From contig NW_015971548.1 of assembly GCF_000182565.1 (NCBI RefSeq), positions 488,047-552,046 of the forward strand: a stretch of 64,000 nt of DNA, in the 5' to 3' direction. Numbering within the stretch: the first letter of the stretch is position 1; the number at the start of each line of letters is the position of its first letter. Origin of the DNA: Spizellomyces punctatus DAOM BR117. Lineage: Eukaryota > Chytridiomycota > Chytridiomycetes > Spizellomycetales > Spizellomycetaceae. The notes beneath the pieces are model-generated. The model had not been told where the DNA came from. It was given only the letters and a program-made list of their open reading frames with translations, and made no database searches. Made by a program: the position numbers and the translations under genes. Below, piece by piece: positions 10,657 to 22,207 of the stretch.

Positions 10657-11841
10657 ATGACTACTGACGAGGAACGTCCTGGTTTCGGCCATGTCTCCTT
10701 TGCAGAGTCACATATGGCAAAGTTTGGGTGGGAGAAAGGACAAGGGCTAGGGAAGAATAGAGGTGAGGACGACTTTACGGTGAATTTGCTTGAATTGGTG
10801 GTTGACGCATTCTGGTTCGCAGACGGTATTAGCCGAGCGGTATCAGTTGGGTTCAAAAATGACACTCAGGGGGTGAGTTCTGCGATCTTCTCTTTTGGCT
10901 TTGCAGAAGCAATTTTGCTGATTGGTTTCAATTCCATTCAGCTGGGCGCCAAAGCCGACGAATGGTCTTTTGCGTGGTGGGACCACGTTTTCAACAAAAC
11001 CTCAGCGTCCATCCAAATCTCCAAGGACGAAACTTCCGAAACGATTCAAGTCAGTGCCCAAGTCAACAAAAAGGCAGAAAAAGCCCTATTATACGGATCG
11101 TTTGTTAAAGCCACACCTGAAAACGTGGTCAGCGAGGATAAGGACTATACAATCAAGGTGACGGACGAGGAGCTCTTGAAGGCGTGTGAGGGGAGGACAG
11201 CGAGGAAGGGCGCTAGGGCGCATCAACCTGGCAAGCTGGCCAGAGCGGGTATGGAGGAACTGACGGGTTCTGTGTCGGATGAGGAAAGACAGGTTGGGTT
11301 GAAGAGGAAGACAGTGTCGGAGGATGGAGATGAAGGCGATACCGTGGAGAAAAAGAAACGAAAAAAGGAGAAAAAGGAGAAGAGACGTAAGGAGAGAACG
11401 AACGAAGAGGAAGATAAAAAGAGCAAAAAGCGGGAAAAGAAGAATCGGGACAAGAAGGCTGAGAAGAAGGCCAAGACAAAGCGCCTATCCAAGTGTGATA
11501 CTCCGCCAAGCACTGAGGATGACTCTGAACCTGCCAAACCCGACACCGCTACACAAGAGAGAAATCATCAAGCAAATGACACAAAAGAGGACTTGTGCAC
11601 CACCCTTGCCCCATCAGACCCCATTCCCTCAGACAACCAAATAGAAATAAAAGACAAGAAGAAAAAGAAGCGACGAGAAACATCACCACCATCCGAGACT
11701 GCCGACGACGAAACGGCGCCACCAAAGGCGAAAAAGGAAAAAAAGAAAAAGACCAAAACAAAGACGACGACAGCGGATGCAGACAGCCAGGACAGGACTG
11801 TGCAAAAGAAGAAAAAGAAGCGAAAGGGCATGGATGCATAA
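10657..11841 (+). CDS. G-patch protein, GPATCH4/TMA23-like
   Basis: A nucleolar-type G-patch protein. Residues 1-75 read as a G-patch after removing two introns (10763-10822 and 10873-10941): AKFGWEKGQGLGKNR, DGISRAVSVGFKNDTQG, LGAKADEWSFAWWDHVFNKT. The WW-x-x-x-FNKT ending, followed by LLYGSFVKA, is typical of GPATCH4. Family members activate DEAH helicases in ribosome and snRNP work; that role is inferred from the family. The C-terminal half is very rich in Lys and Glu (KKKRKKEKKEK-type runs), a nucleolar-targeting style tail. The spliced product is 351 residues. PINX1/PXR1 is the main alternative, but the WWDHVFNKT segment favours GPATCH4. Confidence 0.82.
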   Translation: MTTDEERPGFGHVSFAESHMAKFGWEKGQGLGKNRGEDDFTVNLLELVVDAFWFADGISRAVSVGFKNDTQGVSSAIFSFGFAEAILLIGFNSIQLGAKADEWSFAWWDHVFNKTSASIQISKDETSETIQVSAQVNKKAEKALLYGSFVKATPENVVSEDKDYTIKVTDEELLKACEGRTARKGARAHQPGKLARAGMEELTGSVSDEERQVGLKRKTVSEDGDEGDTVEKKKRKKEKKEKRRKERTNEEEDKKSKKREKKNRDKKAEKKAKTKRLSKCDTPPSTEDDSEPAKPDTATQERNHQANDTKEDLCTTLAPSDPIPSDNQIEIKDKKKKKRRETSPPSETADDETAPPKAKKEKKKKTKTKTTTADADSQDRTVQKKKKKRKGMDA

Positions 11842-11960
11842 ATAAAGAGCGCCGCATATATAGGCAATGGATTTTTTGCTACACAGATATACATTGTACA
11901 TAGTAATGATAACTGTCAGTTACATACGCTGTATCTATATACAGCCATACAGGGGTCTAA

Positions 11961-13406
11961 TCAAGTGTTGGAGGGGGCTAATCGAAGAATACTAGTTACG
12001 CCAGTATGATCTGCCAGAGAAGGAGAGATCAATAATGAATACAAATGTCCTGGCACAAAAATTGTGGACACTAACCTGACAACTGATTGAACGGTCGATC
12101 TTGGACTCTAAAAGGTCTCAGACCCGTCTCATTGACAGAGACGCTCACATGTCCATGGTGAGCGTCTCGCGGCCTCCACTGTAAAATATAATCGAGGCGT
12201 TTTCCAGCCTGCTTATGATCATCCTCTGTCCCTTTCAGACACTGCTTCCATGGTTTCCATGTCTGAGGCTGTTGACCCGTCGCTTCCCTCAATGCGTCCA
12301 ACACCTCTGCATCACGAGATGTCAAGGTTTGCAACATGCGCAAGTACTCTTTGCCATCTCTCTGCGGCTCCCCTCCGAATCGCGCTCCAGGGACATTAAA
12401 GTCCCCCGCGAGAACAACAGCGTCGTTCACGGGGTCGTATGCCGATGCTTCTAGGACGGAATCTATAAAAGAGCGCATTTGAATGAATTGATCGTACCGA
12501 ATCGAGGATGCTGGCCCGGTTAGGTCGTCGCCGTCGTCGGGGTCATCTGGGAGGTAGGATGCTTGAAGGTGGGATGTAAAGAGGTGAAGACGGGTTTTGC
12601 GGTCGGGGGTATCGTCGAGAAGGATTTGAGTATACAAGACCCCTTTGGCTGCATACCTAACCAAAAATATGTCTCAATTTCGTGAAATTGGTGATAGAGA
12701 ATGTTGACTTACCTATCAGGACCGTACGCTCCTTGATACAATATGGTTTCGGTTTTAATGATGGGAAACCGACTCAACACCAACAACCCACTATCCACAA
12801 ATGTTCCCTTCCACCAATTCCGTTCGTTCCCATGCGCCCAATAGCGTAAGCCCCGTTCCGCAGCAGCATCCACCAACCGTTCCCGCCGTGAATTAAACGT
12901 CCCAAAAGTCTCCGACAATGCCATAATATCAAACTCATTGATCGCAGTCTCGATAAAAAGGTTTAACCGATCTTCTTTGTAGTCACGCCCAATGGATTCA
13001 ATCGGCGGGGGACGGAGATAAAAGTTGTATGCGAGCATGCGGATGCCGGTTGAGGGGAAGGAAGGGGGTGGGGTATCTGGAGTGGCCAGAGGAGGTGTCC
13101 GAGCGAATAAGGGTCTTGCTAAATTGTAGAATTGTCAAAAAGAGGTATACATTTATTGACACTCATCAGCAAACCATTCTTACCAAGTAACGCAAAAAGT
13201 CCTAATAAAACCACTAGAAAGCCGAATAGATATAACCCCAGTTTCCCCAAAACACGTTTCGTAGAGTGATTGGAGCGCAATCTCCGAAACCACCCTTCAT
13301 CCGCCCGTCCACCATGCCCATCCTCAACATCCTCAGACCGTCCAAGAAGCGGTTCACGCTCATCCTGATGCAGTGGGGCATCTACAGCATCCATATTCCC
13401 ATCCAT
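11961..13406 (-). CDS. Neutral sphingomyelinase-like phosphodiesterase (EEP fold)
   Basis: An Mg-dependent phosphodiesterase of the endonuclease/exonuclease/phosphatase family. The best fit is to neutral sphingomyelinases, which split sphingolipid head groups at membranes. Exon 1 encodes an acidic-dileucine-like stretch (EREPLLG) and one membrane segment, LGLYLFGFLVVLLGLFALL. The catalytic domain has YNFYLRPPPI, ALSETFGTFNSRR, LFTSHLQASY, VLAGDFNVPG and the terminal SDHTGV. The last motif spans the third intron and was recovered by splicing 12011-12075. Introns at 12657-12712 and 13119-13183 complete a 419-residue product. The gene is head to head with the COX7A-like gene 217 bases away. Another EEP substrate cannot be excluded. 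Confidence 0.8.
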
Positions 13407-13623
13407 CCTGTAAGATCACTAATACAAAAACCACGTACTGGTTGGCGTACGTCATCACCCGCCCGCTCAATCCATAGCTGCATCCATGGCAACAAACCAC
13501 ATCACGTGAAAGTGGGAAATGGAAGGGAGATTAGCGTGAGGTGAACGGAACTGAACGGACATCTTTACGAGTTTTTTCAATAAAAGCCCATCATTTTAAT
13601 TTACCATCCACTTTTATTACGCT
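13407..13623. promoter_or_regulatory. Shared divergent promoter interval
   Basis: Only 217 bases separate the start codons of the sphingomyelinase-like gene (minus) and the COX7A-like gene (plus), so both promoters must lie here or overlap the genes. One CACGTG palindrome sits at 13503-13508. No clear TATA box was seen. Confidence 0.6.
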
Positions 13624-14039
13624 ATGGGATTCGTTCGTGCTCTTGTTCGTCCTGCTGAGAATGGTACGTAGCGGACTGGAATAGAGTGTGTCATCTGCAA
13701 GTTGCTCTAATGACGGGAATACTGAATTGTGATTCCCACAGTTATTCGCCCACGCGAGGTGGCGAGTCGTATTTTCTGGCAGGTAAAGTACATTAGTAGA
13801 AACTAAAAAGTAGGACATTATCAAACAAAAAGTTTTTTAGAAACCCTCCCACATTCCAACCTACATTCGCGGAAAGGGCGATGCGCTTTGGTATGCTGTA
13901 ACGGTTGCGGGTATCACTGTTGGACTCGGGACCGCTCTCATTGAAGCCAACCAGTTGATCAAGGGGGTATGTAGATTGCGGGGTTCCTCTGTATTTGTGA
14001 ATGGGTACTAACTGGGTTGATGGTTTATAGAAGCAGTAA
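13624..14039 (+). CDS. Cytochrome c oxidase subunit VII (COX7A-like)
   Basis: A 72-residue inner-membrane protein after splicing three introns (13664-13741, 13783-13840 and one beginning GTATGT at about 13970 that ends at 14030). The product begins MGFVRALVRPAENV, then has FWQKPSHIPTYIRGKGDALW and a single membrane helix around VTVAGITVGLGTALIEANQL, and ends KGKQ. The IPxYxRGxxD segment just before one hydrophobic helix is the layout of COX7A-type subunits, which sit at the edge of complex IV. Length and topology fit. Another tiny respiratory subunit is possible because the sequence is short. Confidence 0.6.
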
Positions 14040-14304
14040 AGGGTTAGTTAGATGTGCATGGTGTAGAGTGTAGAGGGGAAGCTGCAAGGAAATCAAACAG
14101 AGGTTGCTTTATTGGTGTATTGACGAGACCTCATACCCACTGAACCCCCCGTCTGAGCCGTGTTGTTTTGTGTATGTTTTCTCTGTTGCATTTCTGTCAT
14201 GATGCACGACACGGATCCAAAAGCCCTTGAATGATGCACTGAAACGATCCATCTTTCTATATGCACAAAAGAAACTATACAAAAATGCACCACTAATAAA
14301 CATG

Positions 14305-17300
14305 CTAAAATGTTGGTTGCCGACACAAGGGACATGTAGACTGATTACTCGTGCGGAACCACTACATAATACCATGATGAGTGTCCACCAAATGTGGTCA
14401 AGAACAAGTAAACGAGAAAATAACTTTACCTTGTAAAGACAGGAGGAATGAAAGAGGTGTTTACACGTTTTACATTGTTTGGTGGGGAGAGTCCGATCAA
14501 TGACGCCAATAACCGAGTAACAGATAGCACAATCCTCAACACCTAGACAAAACCAAAAAAACACAATAAACAAACAAAAAACATCAACCAAAACAAAACG
14601 AAAACAACACACAAAAAAAACACCATACCTTGAAAATGCAACCCCAAATTCCTCCCAAACAATTTAACAGCCTCCAAAACACTCCCGCTCAAACTCCCAA
14701 TAACAGCAGAAGCACCCAACAACCAAGCCCTCCACCTCGCTTCACTAATCCCAGCAGAACGCCCACCAGCCCCACCTTCCACATCAACCAATTTCAAAGG
14801 AAAGGATCTCGGAATCCGAATCACCATTTCCAAAACCGCATCTTCAATAGCAAAACAAGCGACCACTTCACACCCCGTTTTATTGACACGCACAGAAAGG
14901 TCCGGGTACGCACTCAAATCAGCGTTCAGAATCTGAGACAATTCCGTTGAGATCAGGAGCGGTGAAAAGTACTTTTCAGTGTAGGATTCGACAGAGAGGG
15001 TTGTTTGTCGGTTTTTGCATTCTGACCACCAGATGCGGAGGAGGGTTGGTGTGTGGGTTAGTGTGCGGTAATAGAGGTGTGCGGAGAGGAGGGAAAATGA
15101 GAGAGGTGTCATATCAAAACCTAAAACATCACAAAATGAATACATGTCATCAAGGTGTTTGGATTCAACATCAAACAACAAGACATTACCTTGCAATTCA
15201 AAACTTTCGACATCCCATCGGGAACAATCAAACATTTTGGATCCCAACCCCAACAATCCAAACAAATCATCCAAAAACGTTGGTAGCAGGTCCAACCTCC
15301 TCAAATGCGACACATATTGGGATTTAAGATCAAACGTCTGCACATGACGATTTTAGCACAAACAAAAAACAAAAAAAAAGAAACACGTTTACATACAGCA
15401 TCTTGAAAATGATCAAAAAGAATCATCCAAGAAAGGAGGTACCCGAACGTTGAATGCGGATCATCCATCCCACGCTTTCGCACACTGTTTACAACATCCA
15501 CAGGAATCTCTTCCACATCTTCTTCTTTTCGCATCTCAACTCGAAGGCTCGCATCCGCAACATGGCGTACAACATGCTTGTGTATTAATCCATAGGCTGT
15601 TGTTTGAACCTGGTTGATAGGGACGTACAAGAGGTCGTAGAGCTATGACATGCGTTTTTTAATAAAATGCGTGTTGAAATGAGAATGGTAGATTGGTCAC
15701 GTACCGTGGACCCAGGCACCGAAAACAAGATGGAATCCGGAACAGAGCTCACGAAATCCGCAATACGTGTCCAAATATCCTGTTCTGGGTCCGATACACC
15801 CTCTGGACCTATACAACAGTTTAGCCCAATCTCCAAAAGTGGCATAGATAACATACACGTACTCGTGTTGACAAAAATGTCTAGTACCGTGCTATAAATC
15901 TCTTGTGCACGGTCTGTAAGGGTTGGATAGGTATCAGGGAACACTTGCGCGGCATCTTGAAGAGCACTGAATAACCCGAGTCCATAAAACAAGAGGACGC
16001 GAGATTCAGGTGTAGATTGGATACCCCCCTACATTCTCACATCATTAACCAATACCCCTATAAATACTAAAAAACAAATAAAAACGCTGTCAAACCTACC
16101 TGAATCCACTTTTGACACACCTCCAAAACCCACTGTCCAACATGTATCCCAACATCAACATGTCGTACCACACTCTCCAAAAAGATGGCAACATGTCGAT
16201 TCAAATCCAATCCAACAGGTTCGGTATACCACCCCCGAATCGCACGGACAAGATTCAAGAGTTTCGAGGTATCTACAAGTGTCGTCGAGTCTTTTTGTAG
16301 TAGCGCAACAAGAAGCCAGAGTCTCGTAATCGCCGTTTCAGATCCAGTCGTCCGTACGACCTTTCGTTCCATATCCAGTAATCGAGAAACAAGGGTCCGG
16401 ATCCCTCTATCCCGATGCTCAGCAAGTAAATCCAAAACCCAATCATTCCAAATCCCGCGTACAAATCGACACTCGACAGATAAACCAAAGTCCATCCATA
16501 GGACCGCATCCGTGTGGTGCAGGCCCACTTTTGGGAAGACCTTGTCAAGAGCCGTGTGTAGCGCCCGAGCATGCAAATTCGAGTCTAATGCAGAGCGTAG
16601 GAGCGAACAAAGCATGTCTGAAAGGAGATCAGGTGGTTGGACGGAGACATTTGAACCGTTCACAACGTCGCGAAATAAGGTTGCAAGGCGGGTATGGAAA
16701 TCCGGGTCAACGTGAATGGAATCCACCACGGTCTCCAACACGTTATTCAACTCTGATGGGATATTCCACTCTACGACTTTGGTTTCATGTTCATGGAGAG
16801 AGGTTAAGTCGTTCCAAAGGACGCCCCATACAACCACTTGACCCAACATCCATCCCCGGTCCTCGAAAAACGATGCATTCCGGGCAAAGGAGAGAATAAT
16901 GCCAATCCACCGGACTAGTACACTGTTCCCGTACACGTCTGTCTCATGCGTTGGGAGCGGGTGTGCGTCGTCAGTCAAGGGGATCAGGGGGTCTGTGAGT
17001 GCTAGGTAGGGTGTATACACATGATAAGTCGAATAAAGGGACTGCCAGAAGCTTGGGGTGTGAATGAGACGGGCGGTAAGAGAGTCAGAGACTTTGGATT
17101 GGATAGACTTGAATTGAGAGACAAATGTATCGATGCTTTATCAAACAGAGAAAAACAGTCAGCACCACGTAAATAAAGCAACATGAAGCAAAAAAAAAAA
17201 AAAAATGACATTACCTCCCACGGTACTCCACATTCCCCACATTCGCTTCCCACCTCTTCACCAACACATCAGAATCCACACACACATACCCCTCCCAAAG

Positions 17301-20300
17301 CCTTTTAGCCACCCCAAGCGCCTCACGCACATCCCCAGTCTCATCTTCTCCATCCACAAACGCCAGATCCAAAATATCCGGAATCATGGAAGCCATGATA
17401 GGCGTATTCGAGAGGTGTTGGAGAATATGGAGGACAGTGAATGCTCGACCGGTATGAGTTGCGTCATGGTACCCAATGACGAGATCAGTGGTAAAGTTTG
17501 AGAGAACGGTTTGGAGGATTGTTGTGATATACTGGACCGTTTCGGGAGTCAAGACAGGGGATTCTAAAAAAACCCGGGAAATCTTCAAACATACTGCACA
17601 CTCGATGACAACATACAATATACATACCAGGTCCAAACCGCAAACATGTTGCAACAACCACTTCGACACTCGACACATCCTCACCCCTCTCCAACCGATT
17701 TGTCGCACATTCTGTCACGAGGGCATCGATCCGGGGGTCCGTTAAATCCGCTTGTACGGTATCAAGAACGAGGGTCATCAAGTTTGCAAAACATGGTATA
17801 ACGTTGTCCATCCCAAACACGAAATCAAGAACTTGGGTCCATACACTACGGACAGCGGTGGAAGGGAGAACCGAAAGGTAAATGACAAGCATGGAGAGTA
17901 TATTTGATGCGGGTTTGGGGTGGGTTGTCAATGATTTGAGGCGGGTTAAAAAGGTGGTAAGAAGTGTGTGGGTTTCAGGACATGTCAAGATGGATGAAAA
18001 GGACGTGGACAAGGTTGCGAGGAGATGGGCGTGCCCAGAGAGACGTTCTAATCCATATACGTTTAGAGGGTTGAAATTCACAATAAAAAAAGAATCATGA
18101 CTGTTACTCACCGTTGGGTGATATCACATCAAGTATCCGACAAAACAACCGTGTCGCAATCCGTTCAACAGAATCCTACACAAACATTTTGCATTGATAC
18201 CAACATTCTACACTCGATATCAGACAAACGGTACTTACCCGCACGCTCCCACCCTGCTCAGCAAGACACGCTAAAAGCTCTCCACAGCGCACAGACATGC
18301 TCTCAAATTCGGGTCCAATGGCTGCCTCATCCGGATACACACCCCGCACAATCGCACCCTCCAACACGCGTTCCAGCGTCTTCATAAAGCAGTCCACAAG
18401 AGAAGCTATGGCACAACATCCAGAATCAATCCGTCAGTATACGTATATGCAATATGAACTACGTGACAAGATACGAACTAGGTATCTGCGAGCTCGTGCT
18501 CAATTTATAGACATATTTGGCCGTGATCGTTGACACGTTCCGTGGTTTAAGCCGTTTAGACACATCATACTAAAGGAACTGTCAACACAACAAAAAACCA
18601 CAAAATACAAAAACACAGACGCAAACCTTTTCCGGAAACAAATATACAAAAACAGGTCGAAAGAGGTCCCCCTCCACTCGTTCTTGAGCTGTATCCTGCC
18701 CTCTGCATGGTTCATGAGTCATGGTCCAAAGTTAACAGACACCCAAATAATCCATCCAAGCACACTCTTACCCAGACTGGACAATCAAAAACAGGGTACA
18801 CTCGAACCAAGATTCCAAGAAGATATGATCGTTTGTTTTGTCAATGGAACCACTCTCTAACCCTTGCCAAAAGTTTGATAAAAACTCGGGTGCAAATGTC
18901 TCCTTCGATAGAATCTACGCCAATATGCGGAGTATGCCCAAACATTAACATCCCGTCATGTCACAATTGCTTTCGAGACTTTTACGTACCTCTGGAGGGA
19001 GACAAGCAAGCAACGCCAATAAACTCGGATAAGAAACACCAACCGAACCAAACGCTCCATGCCGTAGAAACCCAAACAACTTCTGAAGAGGTGGACGTTT
19101 AGAAGGGAGGAGCCAAGATTCCGGACAAGCCTTCGTGAAAAACACAAGGGATTCCCAGAGTTCGCTGTGCGTGGACGGGTCCTTGTCTGAAAAGACCTTT
19201 CCTGGGAAGATGGGAACAAGAATGTCCAGCCGCTTTTTAAGAATCTCTTTGGAATATGTATCAGTGTCTGTTGATATTTCATGTAGGGGGACCTACGCAC
19301 CAGGTTCAACGCGACTGATCGTCTTGATCAAGGCATAACTTGCTCGTCGGATCGGGGCAAGGGGGTGCGTACACATGTTCCAAAAAGTCGGATTATCAAA
19401 GAGTGTGTCATATTTGGATATCGATTTTGTGATCTCGGAAAGGGGGAGTTGGTCTATAGAGTGTACGTTAGCCATTAGCAATAATAGTGATACTTGACAA
19501 TACATACCAAAGAGATAGGCAAGCATGTAAAAGCAGCTCGATACCACCCGCGCGTATTTGGACATGACATCTTCCGGAGTGGTGAACCGTGGGTCGCCTA
19601 ATGGTGGATTTGTGGTCAAAGGAGCCTTCCCAACCCGGCAAAGCAAAATAGACGCATACTCATTGTTTCTGGAGTCTGATGCAAAAGGGTGTCGATAACA
19701 AAATCCAGAATCTCCGATTGACAATACACGAGGACCTCGACTTGCTTGCTCGGAAACGCCGTCTACGACACACATTTAGTTATGTGCAGTATACCAAGAC
19801 TCATTGCACATCTTACCTGAAAGGCCTCGCCAGCAATCCTCGCAACCTCTTTATTCGCATCAAACCGCGCACAAAACCAAGACCCAATAACTTGCTTCAA
19901 GTACGGCGCAAACTGTTTACGAACTTGACGGACCAACCCCAACTGGACCGTGACCGTCATTTCACGAACACGCCGATCCGCGTCAATGACGAGCCGGTTA
20001 AAGGATTTAGACTAGAGTGCACATTGATACTTGATCAGCTTTCTCATTTTTTGCGTGGGTGATTTGGTGAAAGGGGACCAAGAGGGGACGTACCCGATAC
20101 GCACCCATGCCGGTAAAATATCTTTAACAGTCTCAGAGGGTTCGGAAGAGACATATGCAGAGAGGTCTTCAAGGGCCTTAATACGGGTAACTGTATCCCG
20201 TTTTGAAAGGCGCTTGAATAGGACCTATCGGAAGGTGACGCAAAGTGTGAATAGTTTTCAAAAACCATTTTAGACTTTAAAGTCATGTACGCACCTTGAC

Positions 20301-20527
20301 ATCCCCATGCAAATCTCCCAACTCCCATTCAGCACCAGCACCAAACGCAGGTGCACCCAAACCAACCGTAAGGCCTCCAAACCCCTCCGTCAAGAGCTCG
20401 GCCGCACGACTAGAAAAAAAAGGTTGCTCAAACAAAAATATTACGGTTCCAATTGACCAAAGGAAACGTACCTGCTTGCGGCGGGTTGAATATTGCCCTT
20501 GACTCTTCGTTCCTTTTCCCTACCCAT
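14305..20527 (-). CDS. LTN1: Listerin, E3 ubiquitin ligase of ribosome quality control
   Basis: Listerin ubiquitinates nascent chains stuck on 60S subunits. The N-terminus fits: [18 protein letters not shown], then [39 protein letters not shown] and [23 protein letters not shown]-like helical segments fill the middle. The C-terminal region has the RWD-like stretch ([50 protein letters not shown]). A RING-type end follows: [26 protein letters not shown], then, after the last intron, [18 protein letters not shown] and stop. The last exon was found by choosing TATTATGTAG as the acceptor, which restores the RING cysteines. The roughly 6.2-kb gene has more than ten short introns; I did not place every one. 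Confidence 0.9.
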
Positions 20528-20908
20528 GCCAGGCACTAACACTAACAAGGTACAATTTGCAAATTGCAAACTGGACATTTGGTAACTTGCGTCGATCTTG
20601 CTTATGTGACTCATCCGCATTACCACGGCAACAGCGACTTGTGGTATAACCAAAATACAGTACACTGCGCGGATGGAATCAACTTTAGCCATCATGTTTG
20701 AACCGCAAAAATGTGATCAACTGGGCACAGTCAACGATGATACTAATTTGGTTGTTTCATGCTTCCATATTTGGCTAAATCGTTTATGTTAAGTTTTATA
20801 TTTGGTTGAAACTTGCTTGTTATGAGACACTCAGCCACATTGATTTCGCTTTTCTTTAAGACCCTGCCTGCCCAGTTTGCTGTTGATTCCTGCCATATTC
20901 TTTGCACC

Positions 20909-22043
20909 ATGTCAGCAATCACCGACAAGATATTCTTTCGTTTGGCCATTGCCAAGTCAGACGGAACAATGACCACCGACAAGATTATTCCATTCCCACA
21001 TAGCAATGGTATTGTGAATATGCGTGAAGTCCAGGAAGCATTCGGCCTGCAGAGTGTCGAAAGAGTCGGTTCCACCCTTGCGGATACGCAACCCATTTAC
21101 ACCGATGCCAGAGGTGGAAACTTGGTTCCGTTTATGCCTGGAGAAATTGTGTTGATAACGGGACCAGAAGGTTTGGAAAACAAAAAACAAACATTCCAGC
21201 TTGTCATGAATATCAATGGAAGTATTTCTTCTAGGTGTAGAACGAAAGCAACCTTTTGGCCAAACTACATGGTCGCATGTCCTAGAGGCTACCGGCTGCA
21301 AGTATAATGGAGAGGAATGGGAAATCAGAGCTGAAATGGAAATGATTGAAGAACCGGACGAATGGTTATGTAAGTTTGGTATCACTCCGTGCATTGTACC
21401 TCAGATTTGCCAAAACTCTTTTATGTTATTAGTACAATCCCTTCAACGGTATATTTCCATATGGCCTCTGACCAGTGAACACGCACGGCGGGCCATTATA
21501 GATCTCATTCTCACTGCAGTGCTTAGCCGCGCTGAATTTAAGAAGCAGTTACGGCCCTACACTGAAAAAACCATGGGAATTTCTCAGCTCACTCCTAGTG
21601 GTATGCGTACGCTGTCCGGTCGTCCTGATTACCTCATCGGTCACGGTAATCTTGTGCCCATAACTGTACCGGATCCACAACACGAATCCCATCTGGTAGT
21701 CTTGGAAGCCAAACTTGCATGGGACGAGGAACAAGATATACTGCAATGTGTAGCGGGTGCAGCTGTAGTACATGCAAAAAGGCGGGAAGCTAACAAAAGT
21801 AACCGGAAAACGTGGGGTGTGCTAACCAATGCACGTATCTGGACAGGATGTGCAATTGACGATAACGGTGAAATTAGCATCGCGGGGGATCCGTTCATTC
21901 TGTTCTATTATAGAACGAGAAGAGATCTCGTATGGGCAGATATCAAAGACGTGTATTCCTTTATTGTTCATATTATGAGGCTCTCCTATGAGGCTTCTCC
22001 GACGACAACACCATGTACATCGGTAGAATCAATGGAAGGTTAA
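20909..22043 (+). CDS. PD-(D/E)XK nuclease-like protein, possibly Crinkler-type
   Basis: A two-part protein of 356 residues. The N-terminal about 88 residues (start MSAITDKIFFRLAIAKSDG) look like a compact strand-rich header ending in GEIVLITGPEG. An intron at 21171-21234 with a GTTTGG donor follows and is required by the frame change. The body has the order expected of a PD-(D/E)XK nuclease: RPDYLIGHG, then HLVVLEAKLAWDEEQ, then QCVAGAAVVHAKRR, and WGVLTNARIWTGCAIDDNG. The E-x-K and downstream Q are visible. This arrangement resembles nuclease tails of Crinkler-RHS-type proteins in chytrids and oomycetes. The classical Crinkler header is not evident, so that link is inference. No signal peptide was seen. 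Confidence 0.6.
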
Positions 22044-22207
22044 TTTTATTTAATTAGTATCAGGGGTTGAGTTGATCACATTCGATTCCATCCGCGCACT
22101 TGCTTTCCTTTTATGGCACATACCAAACCAATTCATCTGGATACAATGCACAAGCACTGCAGCCTATCTGCCAAGCGCATAGCTTGCCTATTCACATTAG
22201 CCAAAAC

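Noticed and set aside
10657..11841. First reading as PINX1/PXR1 because of the G-patch and Lys-rich tail
   Set aside because: After splicing, the WWDHVFNKT segment behind the G-patch matches GPATCH4-type proteins better.
14305..20527. First reading as the proteasome adaptor Ecm29 because of the long HEAT-like protein
   Set aside because: The N-terminal motifs and the C-terminal RWD-RING with CPLCRQ identify listerin instead.
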